Positions 1-9,370 are shown, counted from the first letter of the stretch. The stretch: DNA of 64,000 bases from Kribbella sandramycini (GCF_013131805.1 NZ_JABJRC010000003.1:62001-126000); one strand, 5' to 3'. The notes: generated from the sequence alone by a model not told the origin. Made by a program: numbers and translations.

Positions 1-51
1 TGACGGCTGTACACCTCATCAACTCAGGTCGCGGTGACTGAAATCAAGCCT

Positions 52-786
52 TTAACGACTCCGGAACGCGGCCAGAATCGCCACCTCGGAGTCGGTCAGG
101 TACTGATGCAGGTCGGTCGCCGCTTCGGCGTACTTACGAGCCTCCAGCAGGTCGAAAAGTGCCCGATTCCGGGCAATGTAGGGCTCGTGCAGCTCGCGCG
201 GCGCGGCGATCACGTGGAAGAGCAGGCGCAGCTCGGCGAGCAGGCGGCCGGTCATCGCGTCCATCCGGGCGCTGTCGGCCAGGCCGATCAGGTGCTGGTG
301 GAAGCGCATGTTCGCCGTCCCGACCGCGGCCCAGCGGTCGGCGAGAGCCGCGGCCTCGGCGGCCTCGACGTCGTCGAGCAGCGGTTCGAGCCGGGCGGCC
401 GGCAGCTCGGGCTCCCGGTCGGCCAGGCCGCGGACGACGTCCACCTCGAGGACCCGGCGGAGCCGGTAGAGGTCGACGACGTCGTGCTCGTCCAGCTCCG
501 GGACGAAGACGCCGCGGTGCAGTTTGTAGATCAGCAGACCCTCGTGGGTGAGCAGCCGGAAGGCCTCGCGGAGCGTGTTCCGGCTGACCTCCAGCACCTC
601 GGTCAGCTCGACCTCGGACAGCTGGGCGCCGGGCGGCAGCGCACCCTCGGTGATACTGCGGCGGAGGATGTCGGCGGCGCGCTCCGCGGAACTGCTGCGA
701 TCCAGCCGGGCCACGTCGGCGGCCACCGTCCGCAGCCACGCCTGGCGGCTCTCATCCACCTCACCGGTGCTCATGGGCCGCATCAT
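52..786 (-). CDS. GntR/FCD-family transcriptional regulator
   Basis: A 244-residue regulator of the FadR/FCD branch of the GntR superfamily, the usual size. Residues about 33-95 are the winged helix-turn-helix; the recognition segment VSRNTLREAFRLL is well conserved. Residues about 105-235 are the all-helical FCD ligand domain, with metal-type histidines in RFHQHL and DLHQYL. It diverges from pxpABC, whose start is 47 bp away, and a perfect inverted repeat lies between them. By context it probably represses the oxoprolinase genes, and perhaps itself, in response to a small carboxylate such as 5-oxoproline; the ligand cannot be read from sequence. The start at 786 was kept; an in-frame ATG at 774 would remove four residues. 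Confidence 0.88.
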   Translation of the reverse strand: MMRPMSTGEVDESRQAWLRTVAADVARLDRSSSAERAADILRRSITEGALPPGAQLSEVELTEVLEVSRNTLREAFRLLTHEGLLIYKLHRGVFVPELDEHDVVDLYRLRRVLEVDVVRGLADREPELPAARLEPLLDDVEAAEAAALADRWAAVGTANMRFHQHLIGLADSARMDAMTGRLLAELRLLFHVIAAPRELHEPYIARNRALFDLLEARKYAEAATDLHQYLTDSEVAILAAFRSR

Positions 787-804
787 AGAACAAACCTCTT
801 GCAG

Positions 805-819
805 GATTGTTCAACAATC
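805..819. promoter_or_regulatory. Palindromic operator between GntR gene and pxpA
   Basis: The sequence GATTGTTCAACAATC is a perfect inverted repeat with 7-bp arms around one central base. It lies 15 bp before the pxpA start and 18 bp before the regulator start, where a repressor would block both promoters. FCD-type GntR proteins bind short palindromes of this kind. Assignment to the adjacent GntR protein is inference from position. Confidence 0.6.
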
Positions 820-833
820 TCTTAGCATGACGT

Positions 834-1580
834 ATGGATCTCAACGCGGATCTCGGGGAAGGTTTCGGCTCCTGGCCGATGGGTGACGACAGCGCGCTGC
901 TCGACGTCGTCACCAGTGCGAACATCGCCTGCGGTTTCCACGCCGGCGATCCCTCGATCATGCGCCGCGTGACCGGCCAGGCGGTCGAGCGCGGCGTCGC
1001 GATCGGCGCCCACGTCGGGTACGCCGACAAGGCCGGCTTCGGCCGCCGGTTCGTCGACATCGAGCCGGATGCGCTGCGCGACGAGGTCGTCTACCAGATC
1101 GGCGCGCTGGACGCGTTCGCCCGGATCGCCGGAGACCGCGTCCGGTACGTGAAGCCGCACGGCGCGCTCTACAACACGATCGGCCACCACGAGGCCCAAG
1201 CGGCCGCCGTGGTCGGCGCCGTCGCCGACTACGACCGATCCCTGCCCGTTCTCGGTCTGCCCGGCTCGGCCTGGCTGCGGCTCGCGGCCGAAGCCGGGCT
1301 GACCGTCGTCCACGAAGCCTTCGCGGACCGCGCGTACACGCCGGAGGGGACGCTGGTCTCGCGCCGCGAACCGGGCTCGGTGCTGCACGACGCCGACGAG
1401 ATCGCGGCCCGCTGTACGGCGATGGCGACCGGGCAGCCGATCAAGGACCGCACCGGCGCGGACCTGACCGTCGAAGCGGCGTCCATCTGCGTGCACGGCG
1501 ACACCCCGGGCGCGGTCGACATCGCCCGCCGCGTGCGGGCCGCGCTGACCGACGCCGGCGTCCGGCTGAGCCCGTTCTGA
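834..1580 (+). CDS. pxpA: 5-oxoprolinase subunit PxpA (LamB/YcsF family)
   Basis: LamB/YcsF family protein of 248 residues, full length for the family. PxpA works with PxpB and PxpC in ATP-dependent opening of 5-oxoproline (pyroglutamate) to glutamate in the cytoplasm. Family blocks visible are NADLGEGFG at the N-terminus, [10 protein letters not shown] near residue 32, GAHVGYAD near 58 and KPHGALYN near 106, which line the divalent-metal and substrate pocket of this polysaccharide-deacetylase-like barrel. The ATG at 834 lies just after the palindromic operator. The stop overlaps the pxpB start (TGATG), so pxpA, pxpB and pxpC form one translationally coupled unit. Confidence 0.93.
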   Translation: MDLNADLGEGFGSWPMGDDSALLDVVTSANIACGFHAGDPSIMRRVTGQAVERGVAIGAHVGYADKAGFGRRFVDIEPDALRDEVVYQIGALDAFARIAGDRVRYVKPHGALYNTIGHHEAQAAAVVGAVADYDRSLPVLGLPGSAWLRLAAEAGLTVVHEAFADRAYTPEGTLVSRREPGSVLHDADEIAARCTAMATGQPIKDRTGADLTVEAASICVHGDTPGAVDIARRVRAALTDAGVRLSPF

Positions 1581-2182
1581 TGCGCATCCTGCCTGCGGGC
1601 GACCGGGCCCTCCTGGTCGAGCTCGACGACCTCGACGAAGTCCTCGGGTACTACGCCGCCCTGCTCGCGGAGCACCCCGCGGACGTCGTCGACATCGTCC
1701 CCGCCGCACGGACCGTGCTCGTCACCACCAGCGGCAGCCTGGAGCCCTTGGAGCGACACCTGCGCGCCGTCCGGCCGACGCAAGCCGCGCGGAACGCCGG
1801 CGACCTGCTGGAAGTCCCGGTCGTGTACGACGGCGCAGATCTCGCCGACGTGGCCGAACTGCTCGGCTGCAGCACTGCCGAGGTCGTCGAGCGGCACACT
1901 CAGGAGGAGTGGACGGTCGCGTTCTGCGGCTTCGCCCCCGGCTTCGGCTACCTGACCGGGACGGCCGACTGGAGCATCCCCCGCCGGTCGTCGCCGCGGA
2001 CGAAGGTCCCGGTCGGCGCGGTCGGGCTGGCCGGTGAGTTCAGCGGCGTCTACCCCCGCGAGTCGCCCGGCGGCTGGCAGCTGATCGGACGGACGTCGTT
2101 GCAGATCTTCGATCAGTCCCGCGACCCGGCCGCGCTGTTCCACCCCGGCCGCCAGGTTCGCTTCGTGGACGCCGGATGCTGA
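1580..2182 (+). CDS. pxpB: 5-oxoprolinase subunit PxpB (KipI-like)
   Basis: Allophanate hydrolase subunit 1/KipI family protein of 200 residues. Together with PxpC it activates 5-oxoproline for hydrolysis; the same fold occurs in Bacillus KipI, an inhibitor of the sporulation kinase KinA. The diagnostic region FAPGFGYLTG lies near residue 115 and is followed by the conserved Pro/Arg-rich segment PRRSSPRTKVPVGAVGLAG. The start overlaps the end of pxpA and the stop overlaps the start of pxpC by 7 bp. The order pxpA-pxpB-pxpC is standard and favours the metabolic role over a signalling one. Confidence 0.92.
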   Translation: MRILPAGDRALLVELDDLDEVLGYYAALLAEHPADVVDIVPAARTVLVTTSGSLEPLERHLRAVRPTQAARNAGDLLEVPVVYDGADLADVAELLGCSTAEVVERHTQEEWTVAFCGFAPGFGYLTGTADWSIPRRSSPRTKVPVGAVGLAGEFSGVYPRESPGGWQLIGRTSLQIFDQSRDPAALFHPGRQVRFVDAGC

Positions 2183-3006
2183 CCGTTCTGGAAACCGGGC
2201 CGTTGGCAACCATTCAGGACCGCGGCCGGATCGGCCAAGCCGCATTGGGGATTCCGGCCTCGGGCGCCTGCGACGCTTCGGCGTACGCGTTGGCGAACCG
2301 GCTGGTCGGCAACCATCCGGGTGCTGCCGCGGTGGAGCTCACCTTCGGTGGTCTCGTCCTGCACGCGGACGCCGATCTCACGCTCGCGATCACCGGCGCG
2401 CCCTGCTCCGGCGTACCGCTGAATGCGCCGGCCGTTATCCGCGCCGGGACTGTGCTGCGCTTCGGCCCGCCGCGCTCCGGGCTCCGCACGTACGTCGCTG
2501 TCCGCGGGGGCATCGACGTACCGGCCGTCCTCGGCTCGCGGTCGACCGATCTGCTGTCCGGCCTCGGCCCGGAACCGCTGCAGACTGGGCAATCGCTGCC
2601 GATCGGGTCCAGCTGTGGGCCGATGCCGGGTGTCGACCTTGCCCCGGTCGCCGCCCCGGCCACCGGCAAGGTCGACATCCGGGTCACCCCCGGCCCGCGC
2701 CGGGACTGGTTCTCCGACGCGGGCTGGAAGTCCTTCCTCGGCCAGACCTACTCCGTGAGCGCCAACAGCAACCGCGTCGGCGCGCGTCTCGACGGCGACC
2801 CGCTGGAACGCTCCCGCACCGGCGAGCTCTCCAGCGAAGGCATGGCCCTGGGCGCCATCCAGATCCCGCCCTCGGGCCTCCCCGTCGTCTTCCTCGCCGA
2901 CCACCCCGTCACCGGCGGCTACCCGGTCATCGCCTACGTCGCGACGCCGTCCCTGCCCGCCTGCGCCCAGCTCCGCCCCGGCCAGCCCGTCCGCTTCAGC
3001 GTCTGA
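2176..3006 (+). CDS. pxpC: 5-oxoprolinase subunit PxpC (KipA-like)
   Basis: Biotin-dependent carboxylase-like family protein (allophanate hydrolase subunit 2, KipA type), 276 residues, slightly shorter than the usual 290-330. The N-terminal family motif appears as GPLATIQDRGRIG, followed by the PASGACDASAYALANRLVGN block. It pairs with PxpB. The ATG at 2176 lies inside the end of pxpB, so translation is coupled. The stop at 3004-3006 abuts the stop of the opposite-strand gene at 3007 with no spacer and no clear terminator hairpin, so transcripts from the two sides probably run into each other. Confidence 0.91.
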   Translation: MLTVLETGPLATIQDRGRIGQAALGIPASGACDASAYALANRLVGNHPGAAAVELTFGGLVLHADADLTLAITGAPCSGVPLNAPAVIRAGTVLRFGPPRSGLRTYVAVRGGIDVPAVLGSRSTDLLSGLGPEPLQTGQSLPIGSSCGPMPGVDLAPVAAPATGKVDIRVTPGPRRDWFSDAGWKSFLGQTYSVSANSNRVGARLDGDPLERSRTGELSSEGMALGAIQIPPSGLPVVFLADHPVTGGYPVIAYVATPSLPACAQLRPGQPVRFSV

Positions 3007-3897
3007 TCAGGACGGCCAGGAGTAGACCTCCTTGCACTGCGTGACGCTGCCGCGGATCGGTGTGGGCTGCTTGAAGCCAGGAGTCTCCGGGAGTTTGACC
3101 CAGCAATCGGACCTCGGCTTGGTGCTCAGATAGATCTGCTTCCCGTTGGCGTAGCCGCGGATCACGTACGCGTTCGCCTTGGGGTCGTCCGCGTCGTAGC
3201 GGCCCCAGTCGACCCGCCCCTCGGTCGGCGCGAAGTAGAAGCCGTCCGTCAGATATGCCTCGATCGCCGGCTTTCCGGGAACCTCGACGGTCACCCGATC
3301 CACCGGCCCCGCGAAGATACCCGCGTTGCGGGCGACCGACCGCATCGGATCGCCGCCGAGGTACTGCTGCTGGCTCCGGAGGCTCGACTCGCTGATCTTG
3401 CCGCCCGCCGTGCGGCTGCACAGCCAGAACCCGGTCTTCGGCGTGAGGACGTCGGACGCCGGCGGCTGGGTGTCGTCCTGCCATTCGTCGACCTTGCCCT
3501 CAGCGATCAGCCAGGTGTCGACGACCTTCGGGTCCAAGATGTCGGTGAACTGGAACGCGCGGATCGGCTGGTAGCCGCGGAACGGCTTCGGGAGTTGCTT
3601 GACGGTGATCTCGTCGGCCTCGGCGAGGCACTCCTGCTGGAGCTTGGCGGTCTCCGCCGCCGTCAGCTGCCGCACCCGCTCCTGCCCGGCGGCCGGCGCG
3701 TCGGCGTCACGGAGCGCCGGTACGGCGACGGCCAGGCCACCGCCGACCGCGAGGACGGCCACCGCGGCGGCGATCGGGACCAGGGCGCGGCGCTTCGGCC
3801 GGGACTGCTCGTCCTCGAGGGCTTCCAGGAGTTCGGCGCGGAGTTCGTCGTGGCGCGGCAGCGGGCGGTCGGGCCGCGGGTTCAGCAGCTCTCTCAT
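3007..3897 (-). CDS. Membrane protein paired with ECF sigma factor (anti-sigma candidate)
   Basis: A 296-residue protein with a short acidic/basic cytoplasmic part (residues 1-36), one transmembrane helix at about 40-63 (PIAAAVAVLAVGGGLAVAVP) and a long extracytoplasmic domain. Its start overlaps the stop of the ECF sigma factor gene (ATGA), an arrangement typical of sigma/anti-sigma pairs. No zinc-binding HxxxCxxC anti-sigma motif is present, so it belongs instead to the group of single-pass membrane proteins found after actinobacterial ECF sigma genes. A role as anti-sigma factor or as a sensor feeding it is inferred from context only. The C-terminal domain carries several cysteines and is not otherwise recognised. 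Confidence 0.7.
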   Translation of the reverse strand: MRELLNPRPDRPLPRHDELRAELLEALEDEQSRPKRRALVPIAAAVAVLAVGGGLAVAVPALRDADAPAAGQERVRQLTAAETAKLQQECLAEADEITVKQLPKPFRGYQPIRAFQFTDILDPKVVDTWLIAEGKVDEWQDDTQPPASDVLTPKTGFWLCSRTAGGKISESSLRSQQQYLGGDPMRSVARNAGIFAGPVDRVTVEVPGKPAIEAYLTDGFYFAPTEGRVDWGRYDADDPKANAYVIRGYANGKQIYLSTKPRSDCWVKLPETPGFKQPTPIRGSVTQCKEVYSWPS

Positions 3898-4505
3898 GAC
3901 AGGTTCTCCAAGGACTCGGTGCTGACGACGCTGAGGTCGCGAAGACGTTTGCGGGCGCGCGAGAGCCGCGACTTGACGGTGCCGAGCGGGACGTCGAGCG
4001 CCACGGCGGCGGACTGCGCGTCCAGGCCGCTCCAGAAGCAGAGCTCGACGATCTCCTGCTCGTGTTTCGGCAGCTTGCGCAGCAGGGCGCGCAGCCGCTG
4101 GGCCTCGCGCTCGTCGTCGATCCGCGCGGCCACGCCCTCGGCGTGATCCGGCTCGTCCACCGCGGTCTGCCGGAGCAGGTTCAGCCGCCGGAAGCGCTGC
4201 CGCCGGAACTCGTTGCGCAGCACGTAGTCGGCGGTTCGCAACAGCCAGGGCAGCGCGGAGTCGTGCACCAGCTCGACCTCGGCGCGCCGCCGCCAGCCGT
4301 GCAGGAAGACCAGCGACGTCAGGTCCTCGGCGTCACTCCAGGACGCCGTCCGCCGGAACAGGAAGTTGTAGACGGCGGTGGCGTGGCGGTCGAACAGGGA
4401 ACCGAATGCCTCGGTTTCGCCGTCGACCGCCCGCCGCCACAACTCCTGGTCACTCATCGTCGCGGGCAACCCCTCTGGTCCGCCTGGTCTGGCCGCAAGG
4501 ACCAT
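3894..4505 (-). CDS. ECF-family RNA polymerase sigma factor
   Basis: Sigma-70 family, ECF type. Region 2 covers LFDRHATAVYNFLFRRTA and the -10 recognition segment near DAEDLTSLVFLHGW. Region 4 is the C-terminal helix-turn-helix with LDAQSAAVALDVPLGTVKSRLSRARKRL spread over about 30 residues. The start is uncertain: ATG 4505 is preceded by GGAGG about 10 bases upstream and gives 203 residues; ATG 4457, directly before SDQELW, gives 187 residues and fits the family start better but lacks a strong ribosome site. The stop overlaps the membrane partner gene by 4 bp. Target promoters are unknown. Confidence 0.85.
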   Translation of the reverse strand: MVLAARPGGPEGLPATMSDQELWRRAVDGETEAFGSLFDRHATAVYNFLFRRTASWSDAEDLTSLVFLHGWRRRAEVELVHDSALPWLLRTADYVLRNEFRRQRFRRLNLLRQTAVDEPDHAEGVAARIDDEREAQRLRALLRKLPKHEQEIVELCFWSGLDAQSAAVALDVPLGTVKSRLSRARKRLRDLSVVSTESLENLS

Positions 4506-4583
4506 CACGTCACCACCTCCAGATCGTCCCCCGCCAGGGGGTCTCACTGGATATATGTCGTGAGTGGCGAACCGGGATCCCGG

Positions 4584-7500
4584 TCAGTTCGGATAGACCG
4601 CGATCTCGTCCACGAAGACCCAGTCCGCGGCGTTGCCTTGGGCGTACTTCTCGTATTCGACCTGGACGTACCGCGCCGTGGCCTGCACCGGCAGCCGGAA
4701 CCATTGGGCCGACGAGACCGAGGTCGCGGCCAGCTCGGTGAGCGCCGTCGGGCTGTTCCCGACCGAGATCCGGACCAGGTCCGGCGAGTACTTCGTCACC
4801 CCGTCGTAGTTGTCGTGCACCTCGACCCGGCCGAACGATTGCGCCGAGCCGAGATCCACGAGCACCTTCACCCGGCCCGTCGTACCGACGCCGTACTTGT
4901 AGCCGTAGCTGAGCGAGTCGTCGTGGTGACCGGCGATCACGCCGTCGGTCGACTCCTTGTTACCCGCGTCGGGGTAGCCGGCCTCGGGTGCGGCCGTTTT
5001 CGTGTACGCCGCTCCGGTCGCCAGACTCGCGGGGGCGGTGGCCGAGTACGCCTCGAGCTCGTCGATCAGCATCACGCCCGCGTCCCCGCCGTACGTCTTC
5101 TGCAGCGTGAAGCGGATGAACCGCGCGTCGGTCGGCGGGAAGTCGAACTCGAACCAGATCCCGGCCTGGTCGTTGGTGGTCCCGGGCAAGAAGCCGCGCT
5201 GCTTCCAGTTGTTGCCATCGGCACTGGTCGAGACGGTGATCCGATCCGGCCGGTAGGCCGGGTACTCCTCGTAGGCGTGCACCCGGGCCGAGTCCACCCG
5301 CTGGGTCGACCCGAGGTCGAACGTCACGGTCGCCGTCGGCTGCCCGGCGCCGAAGCCGTAGGTCCGGCCGTCGTCGTGCGCATCCGCGAGGACGCCGTCC
5401 GTGGACTCGATCCCGCTGTCCGGCTTGCTGTTCGGCGCCGGGCTCACGGTGTAGGTCCGCCCGCCGAGCACGTTCGCCTTCGCGAGCTTGCTCCCCGCGA
5501 CCTCGATGCCCTTCAGCGCGTACGGCGTACTCCCGTCGAACGTGATCCGAACCGACCGGGCCTTGCCGTTGATCCCGGCGAAGGCGCCACCGCCGCCGGA
5601 GTACGCCGTCGTCCACCGGCTGCCGTTGTAGGAGACCTGCACCGTGTAGTTCGCGGCCGGGGCGCCGGCCCAGTTCAGCCGCAGACCGTCCAGCTGGATC
5701 TGGCGATCGAAGTTCAGCTGCAACCACTGACCACCCGGGGTCGCCGGCTGCCAACTCGTGCTGTCGTCGCCGTCGATCGCGGCGGCCGCGTTTCCACTCG
5801 ACGCGCTCACCTCGGCGGTCCGGGCGAGATCACCGGCGACCGGCTTGCCGGCCGCGGCGTCCAGCGCGAGCTTGCGGATCCGCGCCTGGTAGCCGGTGTC
5901 CGGGCTGTACTTGTCGGCCTTCTGGGTCAGCGCGGTGGCCAGATCCCTGGCCAGCTTGGGATTGGTCTTCCCCAGGTGGTTGAGGACCTCGTAGTCCTCG
6001 ATCCCGTCGCGCAGGGACTCGTAGCGGATCGAGGACTGGATCGTGTTCCGATCCTCGTCCGGCCAGACGATGTAGTGATCGCCCTTCGACTCCGTCGTGT
6101 TCAGGTCGGCCAGCCAGCCGCTCATCGAGTAGTGCAGGTAGCCGTTGGCCCCGCGCGAGTAGGCGTACCAAGGGGTCAGCCGCTGGTTGAACTGCGGCTG
6201 GTCGATGAAGCGGTTGAGGTAGTTGCCGACCGGGATGTTGCAGTTGTAGAAGTACAGATCCTTGCCCTGGGCCCGCAACGCGTCGTACGCGGCCTGATTG
6301 GCGTCGTAGTTGAGCAGATTCGGGACGACGACGGCCATCTCCTTCGACACACTGGCCGCGACCGGCTCGTGGAAGGCGGCGTCTCCGACCGGGACGTTCG
6401 GCCACTTGCTCCGCATCCGGGCCAGGATCCCCCGCCAGGCGGCCTCCTCGTCACCGCCTTCGATCCCGGGCTCGTCGCCGACGTGCATCCAGTAGTCGAG
6501 CCCCGTCGTCCAGCCCTTGGCGTCCAGGTGCTGCTTGAGCGCGGGGATGAACTGGTCGATGAAGTTCTTCGCCTTCGGCGAGTCCCAGTTCACGTAGTTG
6601 CGCTGCCCCTTGCCGCCGAGGCCGTCGATGATCTCGACCTCGCGGATGTCGTCCTGCGGCCGGCCCCAGTTGTAGGTGTCGGCCGAGACCCAGAACCCTT
6701 CCAGCCGCTTCACCACGCCCCGGGCGACCATGAACTCGACGATCTGGTCGATCCGGCTCCAGTCGAAGGTGTACACGCCGGTGGCGTTGCTGTTGTTGGT
6801 GACGGTGGTGTTGCCGTCGATCAGCAGGTTCACCAGCGGCAGTGTGAGCGTGTTGGTCCGGTGTCGCTTCATCTGCTCCGCGACCCGCTCCAGCAGCTCC
6901 CAGTACTCAGGGGTGTAACGCTCGTACTTGTAGGTCTCCTCGACCGTCCGGCCCTCCGGCGCCCAGGACAACTCGCCGAAGAACGTGTTCCACAACGTGG
7001 TCTCGAAGGTCTGGTCCTTCGGATCCGGCAGCGTCACCGCCCGGACGTCGATCGAGATCGGCACCGCGATCGGGCCCTTGTTGGTCGTCACCGTCACGGT
7101 TCCGGCGTAGAGCCCGGCGGTCGTACCCTTCGGGACTGCGGCGGTCACCCAGATCGAGAGCGACGTCCGCGGGCCGACACTCGCCGTCCGGTCGTTCGAC
7201 AACGGGTCCGGGAAATCCCCCGGCGCCTTGCGGACCGCCGGATACATCTGCTGGGACCCGAACCGCGTGTTCGAGTTCAGGTACTTGTAGGTCACGAAGT
7301 TGTACGACAAGTTGCTCGCGGCAATCGACTTGGCGCCGCTGGTCAGCGCCGAGAAGTCGACGCCTTGCACGGTCAGCGTCGAGGCGGAGCGGACGACGAT
7401 CTGCGCGCTCTCCTCCTCGTTGATCGCGGCATCGAGACTGATCGCCCGTCCGGACTGCTTGCTCGGCAAGGTGTCCCGGAACACGCTCGTACTGGACGGC

Positions 7501-7634
7501 TCGGTCCAGTAGTCGACCCCAGGCGCGGCCTGCACAGCCCGGCCGGTGGGCGGCGACGTACCGGCCTGAGCGGTGGGCGCAAACGCGAGCGCGGCCACGA
7601 CAACTGCGGCGGCAAAGCGACGGACGAACGACAT
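4584..7634 (-). CDS. Secreted DUF4091 protein with discoidin-like carbohydrate-binding modules
   Basis: About 1016 residues from ATG 7634, which follows a GAGAGGA site. Residues 1-26 are a signal peptide (MSFVRRFAAAVVVAALAFA, cleaved after AQA). An N-terminal beta-rich domain (about 30-170) precedes a glycoside-hydrolase-like barrel and DUF4091 region (about 175-610), with conserved MHVGDEPG and the WPDEDRNTIQSSIRYESLRDGIEDYE block spread over the domain end. Three F5/8-type-C (discoidin)-like modules follow at about 620-745, 755-880 and 885-1016; the last two share the ESTDGV...HDD signature. DUF4091 proteins are thought to act on glycans, substrate undefined. It probably works outside the cell on plant or microbial polysaccharide. 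It is monocistronic. Confidence 0.85.
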   Translation of the reverse strand: MSFVRRFAAAVVVAALAFAPTAQAGTSPPTGRAVQAAPGVDYWTEPSSTSVFRDTLPSKQSGRAISLDAAINEEESAQIVVRSASTLTVQGVDFSALTSGAKSIAASNLSYNFVTYKYLNSNTRFGSQQMYPAVRKAPGDFPDPLSNDRTASVGPRTSLSIWVTAAVPKGTTAGLYAGTVTVTTNKGPIAVPISIDVRAVTLPDPKDQTFETTLWNTFFGELSWAPEGRTVEETYKYERYTPEYWELLERVAEQMKRHRTNTLTLPLVNLLIDGNTTVTNNSNATGVYTFDWSRIDQIVEFMVARGVVKRLEGFWVSADTYNWGRPQDDIREVEIIDGLGGKGQRNYVNWDSPKAKNFIDQFIPALKQHLDAKGWTTGLDYWMHVGDEPGIEGGDEEAAWRGILARMRSKWPNVPVGDAAFHEPVAASVSKEMAVVVPNLLNYDANQAAYDALRAQGKDLYFYNCNIPVGNYLNRFIDQPQFNQRLTPWYAYSRGANGYLHYSMSGWLADLNTTESKGDHYIVWPDEDRNTIQSSIRYESLRDGIEDYEVLNHLGKTNPKLARDLATALTQKADKYSPDTGYQARIRKLALDAAAGKPVAGDLARTAEVSASSGNAAAAIDGDDSTSWQPATPGGQWLQLNFDRQIQLDGLRLNWAGAPAANYTVQVSYNGSRWTTAYSGGGGAFAGINGKARSVRITFDGSTPYALKGIEVAGSKLAKANVLGGRTYTVSPAPNSKPDSGIESTDGVLADAHDDGRTYGFGAGQPTATVTFDLGSTQRVDSARVHAYEEYPAYRPDRITVSTSADGNNWKQRGFLPGTTNDQAGIWFEFDFPPTDARFIRFTLQKTYGGDAGVMLIDELEAYSATAPASLATGAAYTKTAAPEAGYPDAGNKESTDGVIAGHHDDSLSYGYKYGVGTTGRVKVLVDLGSAQSFGRVEVHDNYDGVTKYSPDLVRISVGNSPTALTELAATSVSSAQWFRLPVQATARYVQVEYEKYAQGNAADWVFVDEIAVYPN

Positions 7635-7716
7635 GAGGCTGTCCTCTCGGGGTGGTGAGCGGCCCCTGATACCCACCACGATCAACGCCGCCGCACGTCG
7701 CCGTCCAGAAGATTCC

Positions 7717-8694
7717 TTAGACCACTGCCTTGAACCGCTGGCGATACTCCGTCGGCGTCGTCCCCAGTTGGCGGGCGAAAGCCCGGCGTAAGGTCTCGTC
7801 GCTGCCCAGGCCGCTGAGCTGGGCGGCGGCAGTGATGCTGTGTCCGTCCAGCAGGAGTTGCTGAGCGCGATCGAGCCGGACGCGCTCGATCCAGCGGCCT
7901 GGCGTGGTCTGGAGTTCGGTCTGGAACAGCCGGGTCAGATGTCGCGGGCTGACAGCGGCCAAGGCGGCCAGCGCGGGCAGGCTGTGATCGGCCGCTGGAT
8001 CGGCGACGACCGCAGTCGTTGCCGTTCGCAACGGATCGCTACGGGCCGGCGGCGTCGCGAGCGCGGTGGAGAACTGCGACTGCCCGCCGGGCCGCTGCAG
8101 GAACACGACCAGCTCCCGCGCGACCTCGCGGGCCGCCTCGGCGCCGTGGTCGGCCGCCACCAGCGCGAGCGTCAGGTCGATTCCCGCGCTGATCCCCGCC
8201 GAGGTCAGGTAGCGGCCGTCGGTGACGTGCAACGCGTCCGGCTCGACGTCGATCTCCGGGTAGCGCCGCGCGAACGCCTCGGCGTGCCGCCAGTGGGTGG
8301 TCGCTCGCCGGCCGTCGAGCAGGCCCAGCTCGGCCAGCACGAACGCGCCGGTGCAGACCGACGCGACCCGCCGCGCGTGATCCGCGAGGACGGCGACCGT
8401 CGTCCGGACGTCGTCGGGGACACGCTCGGCCAGGTGATCGGCGCCGGCGATCAGCACCGTGTCGACCGGGCCGACCGCCGCGGGTGCGAGCGTGTCGGCC
8501 AGCTTCAGGCCCGACGCAGCTGTCACCGATCCACCGTTCGGCGACACCAGGACCGACTCGTACCGCCGGCCCGCCCGGTTCGCCTGGTGCAGCACCTCGA
8601 GCGGGCCGGTCACATCGAGCAGCGTGACGTCGTCGTACACGACGAACGCGACCCGACGGGTCCGAATCTGTGGTTGATGCGGCCTTTTGGACAT
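7717..8694 (-). CDS. GlxA-type regulator (DJ-1/PfpI domain plus AraC helix-turn-helix)
   Basis: A 325-residue GlxA-family regulator. Residues about 14-180 form a DJ-1/PfpI-like domain with the cysteine of the nucleophile elbow in ASVCTGAFVLAELG. Residues about 225-320 form the two-helix-turn-helix AraC/XylS DNA-binding domain, ending in LGTTPTEYRQRF. Starts at ATG 8694 and diverges from the HD-domain gene whose start is 35 bp away. Regulators of this type often sit next to and control nitrile, isonitrile or cyanamide-type hydrolase genes, which fits the HD protein next door; the inducer is not known. Confidence 0.87.
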   Translation of the reverse strand: MSKRPHQPQIRTRRVAFVVYDDVTLLDVTGPLEVLHQANRAGRRYESVLVSPNGGSVTAASGLKLADTLAPAAVGPVDTVLIAGADHLAERVPDDVRTTVAVLADHARRVASVCTGAFVLAELGLLDGRRATTHWRHAEAFARRYPEIDVEPDALHVTDGRYLTSAGISAGIDLTLALVAADHGAEAAREVARELVVFLQRPGGQSQFSTALATPPARSDPLRTATTAVVADPAADHSLPALAALAAVSPRHLTRLFQTELQTTPGRWIERVRLDRAQQLLLDGHSITAAAQLSGLGSDETLRRAFARQLGTTPTEYRQRFKAVV

Positions 8695-8729
8695 GTCGCC
8701 AGCGTAGCCCCGGCGGCCACCCTGGTGAC

Positions 8730-9368
8730 ATGAGTGAAGAGATCGCCGGGATCAAGATCCCCGACAGCACCCTCGCGCGCGCGGCCACCGAGCTGGTCCG
8801 CGACGCCGCGACCGACCTCGTCTACCACCACTCCCGCCGGGTCTACCTCTTCGGCGCCCTCCGCGGCCAGGCCGACGGCCTGAGCCACGACCCTGAGCTG
8901 CTGTACGTCGGCGCCCTGTTCCACGATCTCGGTCTCACCGAGCGCTACCGGCGGACCGACCAGCGCTTCGAGCTCGACGGCGCGGACGAGGCCCGCCGCT
9001 TCCTGCACGCGTACGGCATCCACCCCCTCGACGCCGACAAGGTCTGGACGGCGATCGCCCTGCACACCACGCCGGAGATCCCGCTGCACATGGCCCCCGA
9101 GATCGCCCTGGTCACCCGCGGCGTCGAGCTCGACGTCCTCGGCCTCGGCCACGACGCCCTCCCCGCGGCGCACCGCGAGGCCGTCGTCGCCGCCCACCCC
9201 CGCCCCGACTTCAAACCCCAGATCCTCGCCGCCTTCACCGAAGGCCTCGCCGACCGCCCCGCCACCACCTTCGGCAACGTCAAAGCCGACGTCCTCCGCC
9301 ACTTCGTCCCCAACTTCCACCCGACCGACTTCGTCGAGCTCATTCAGAACTCCCCCTGGCCGGAGTAG
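8730..9368 (+). CDS. HD-domain hydrolase (cyanamide hydratase-like)
   Basis: About 212 residues from ATG 8730 (MSEEIAGIKIPDS). The HD motif is in LYVGALFHDLGL near residue 60-70, preceded by the upstream metal histidine in YHHSRR and followed by HTT in AIALHTTPEI. The closest recognisable family is cyanamide hydratase-like HD proteins, metal-dependent hydrolases or hydratases of small nitrogen compounds; the actual substrate is unknown. The pairing with a divergent GlxA-type regulator supports a catabolic or detoxifying role. An in-frame ATG at 8670 lies inside the divergent regulator gene and was not chosen. A strong bipartite inverted repeat starts just after the stop. Confidence 0.8.
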   Translation: MSEEIAGIKIPDSTLARAATELVRDAATDLVYHHSRRVYLFGALRGQADGLSHDPELLYVGALFHDLGLTERYRRTDQRFELDGADEARRFLHAYGIHPLDADKVWTAIALHTTPEIPLHMAPEIALVTRGVELDVLGLGHDALPAAHREAVVAAHPRPDFKPQILAAFTEGLADRPATTFGNVKADVLRHFVPNFHPTDFVELIQNSPWPE

Positions 9369-9370
9369 GC

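Noticed and set aside
4062-7658. A 1198-codon open frame on the plus strand
   Set aside because: It is antisense to the DUF4091 gene, which has a signal peptide, domains and a ribosome site. High GC in third positions keeps the opposite frame open.
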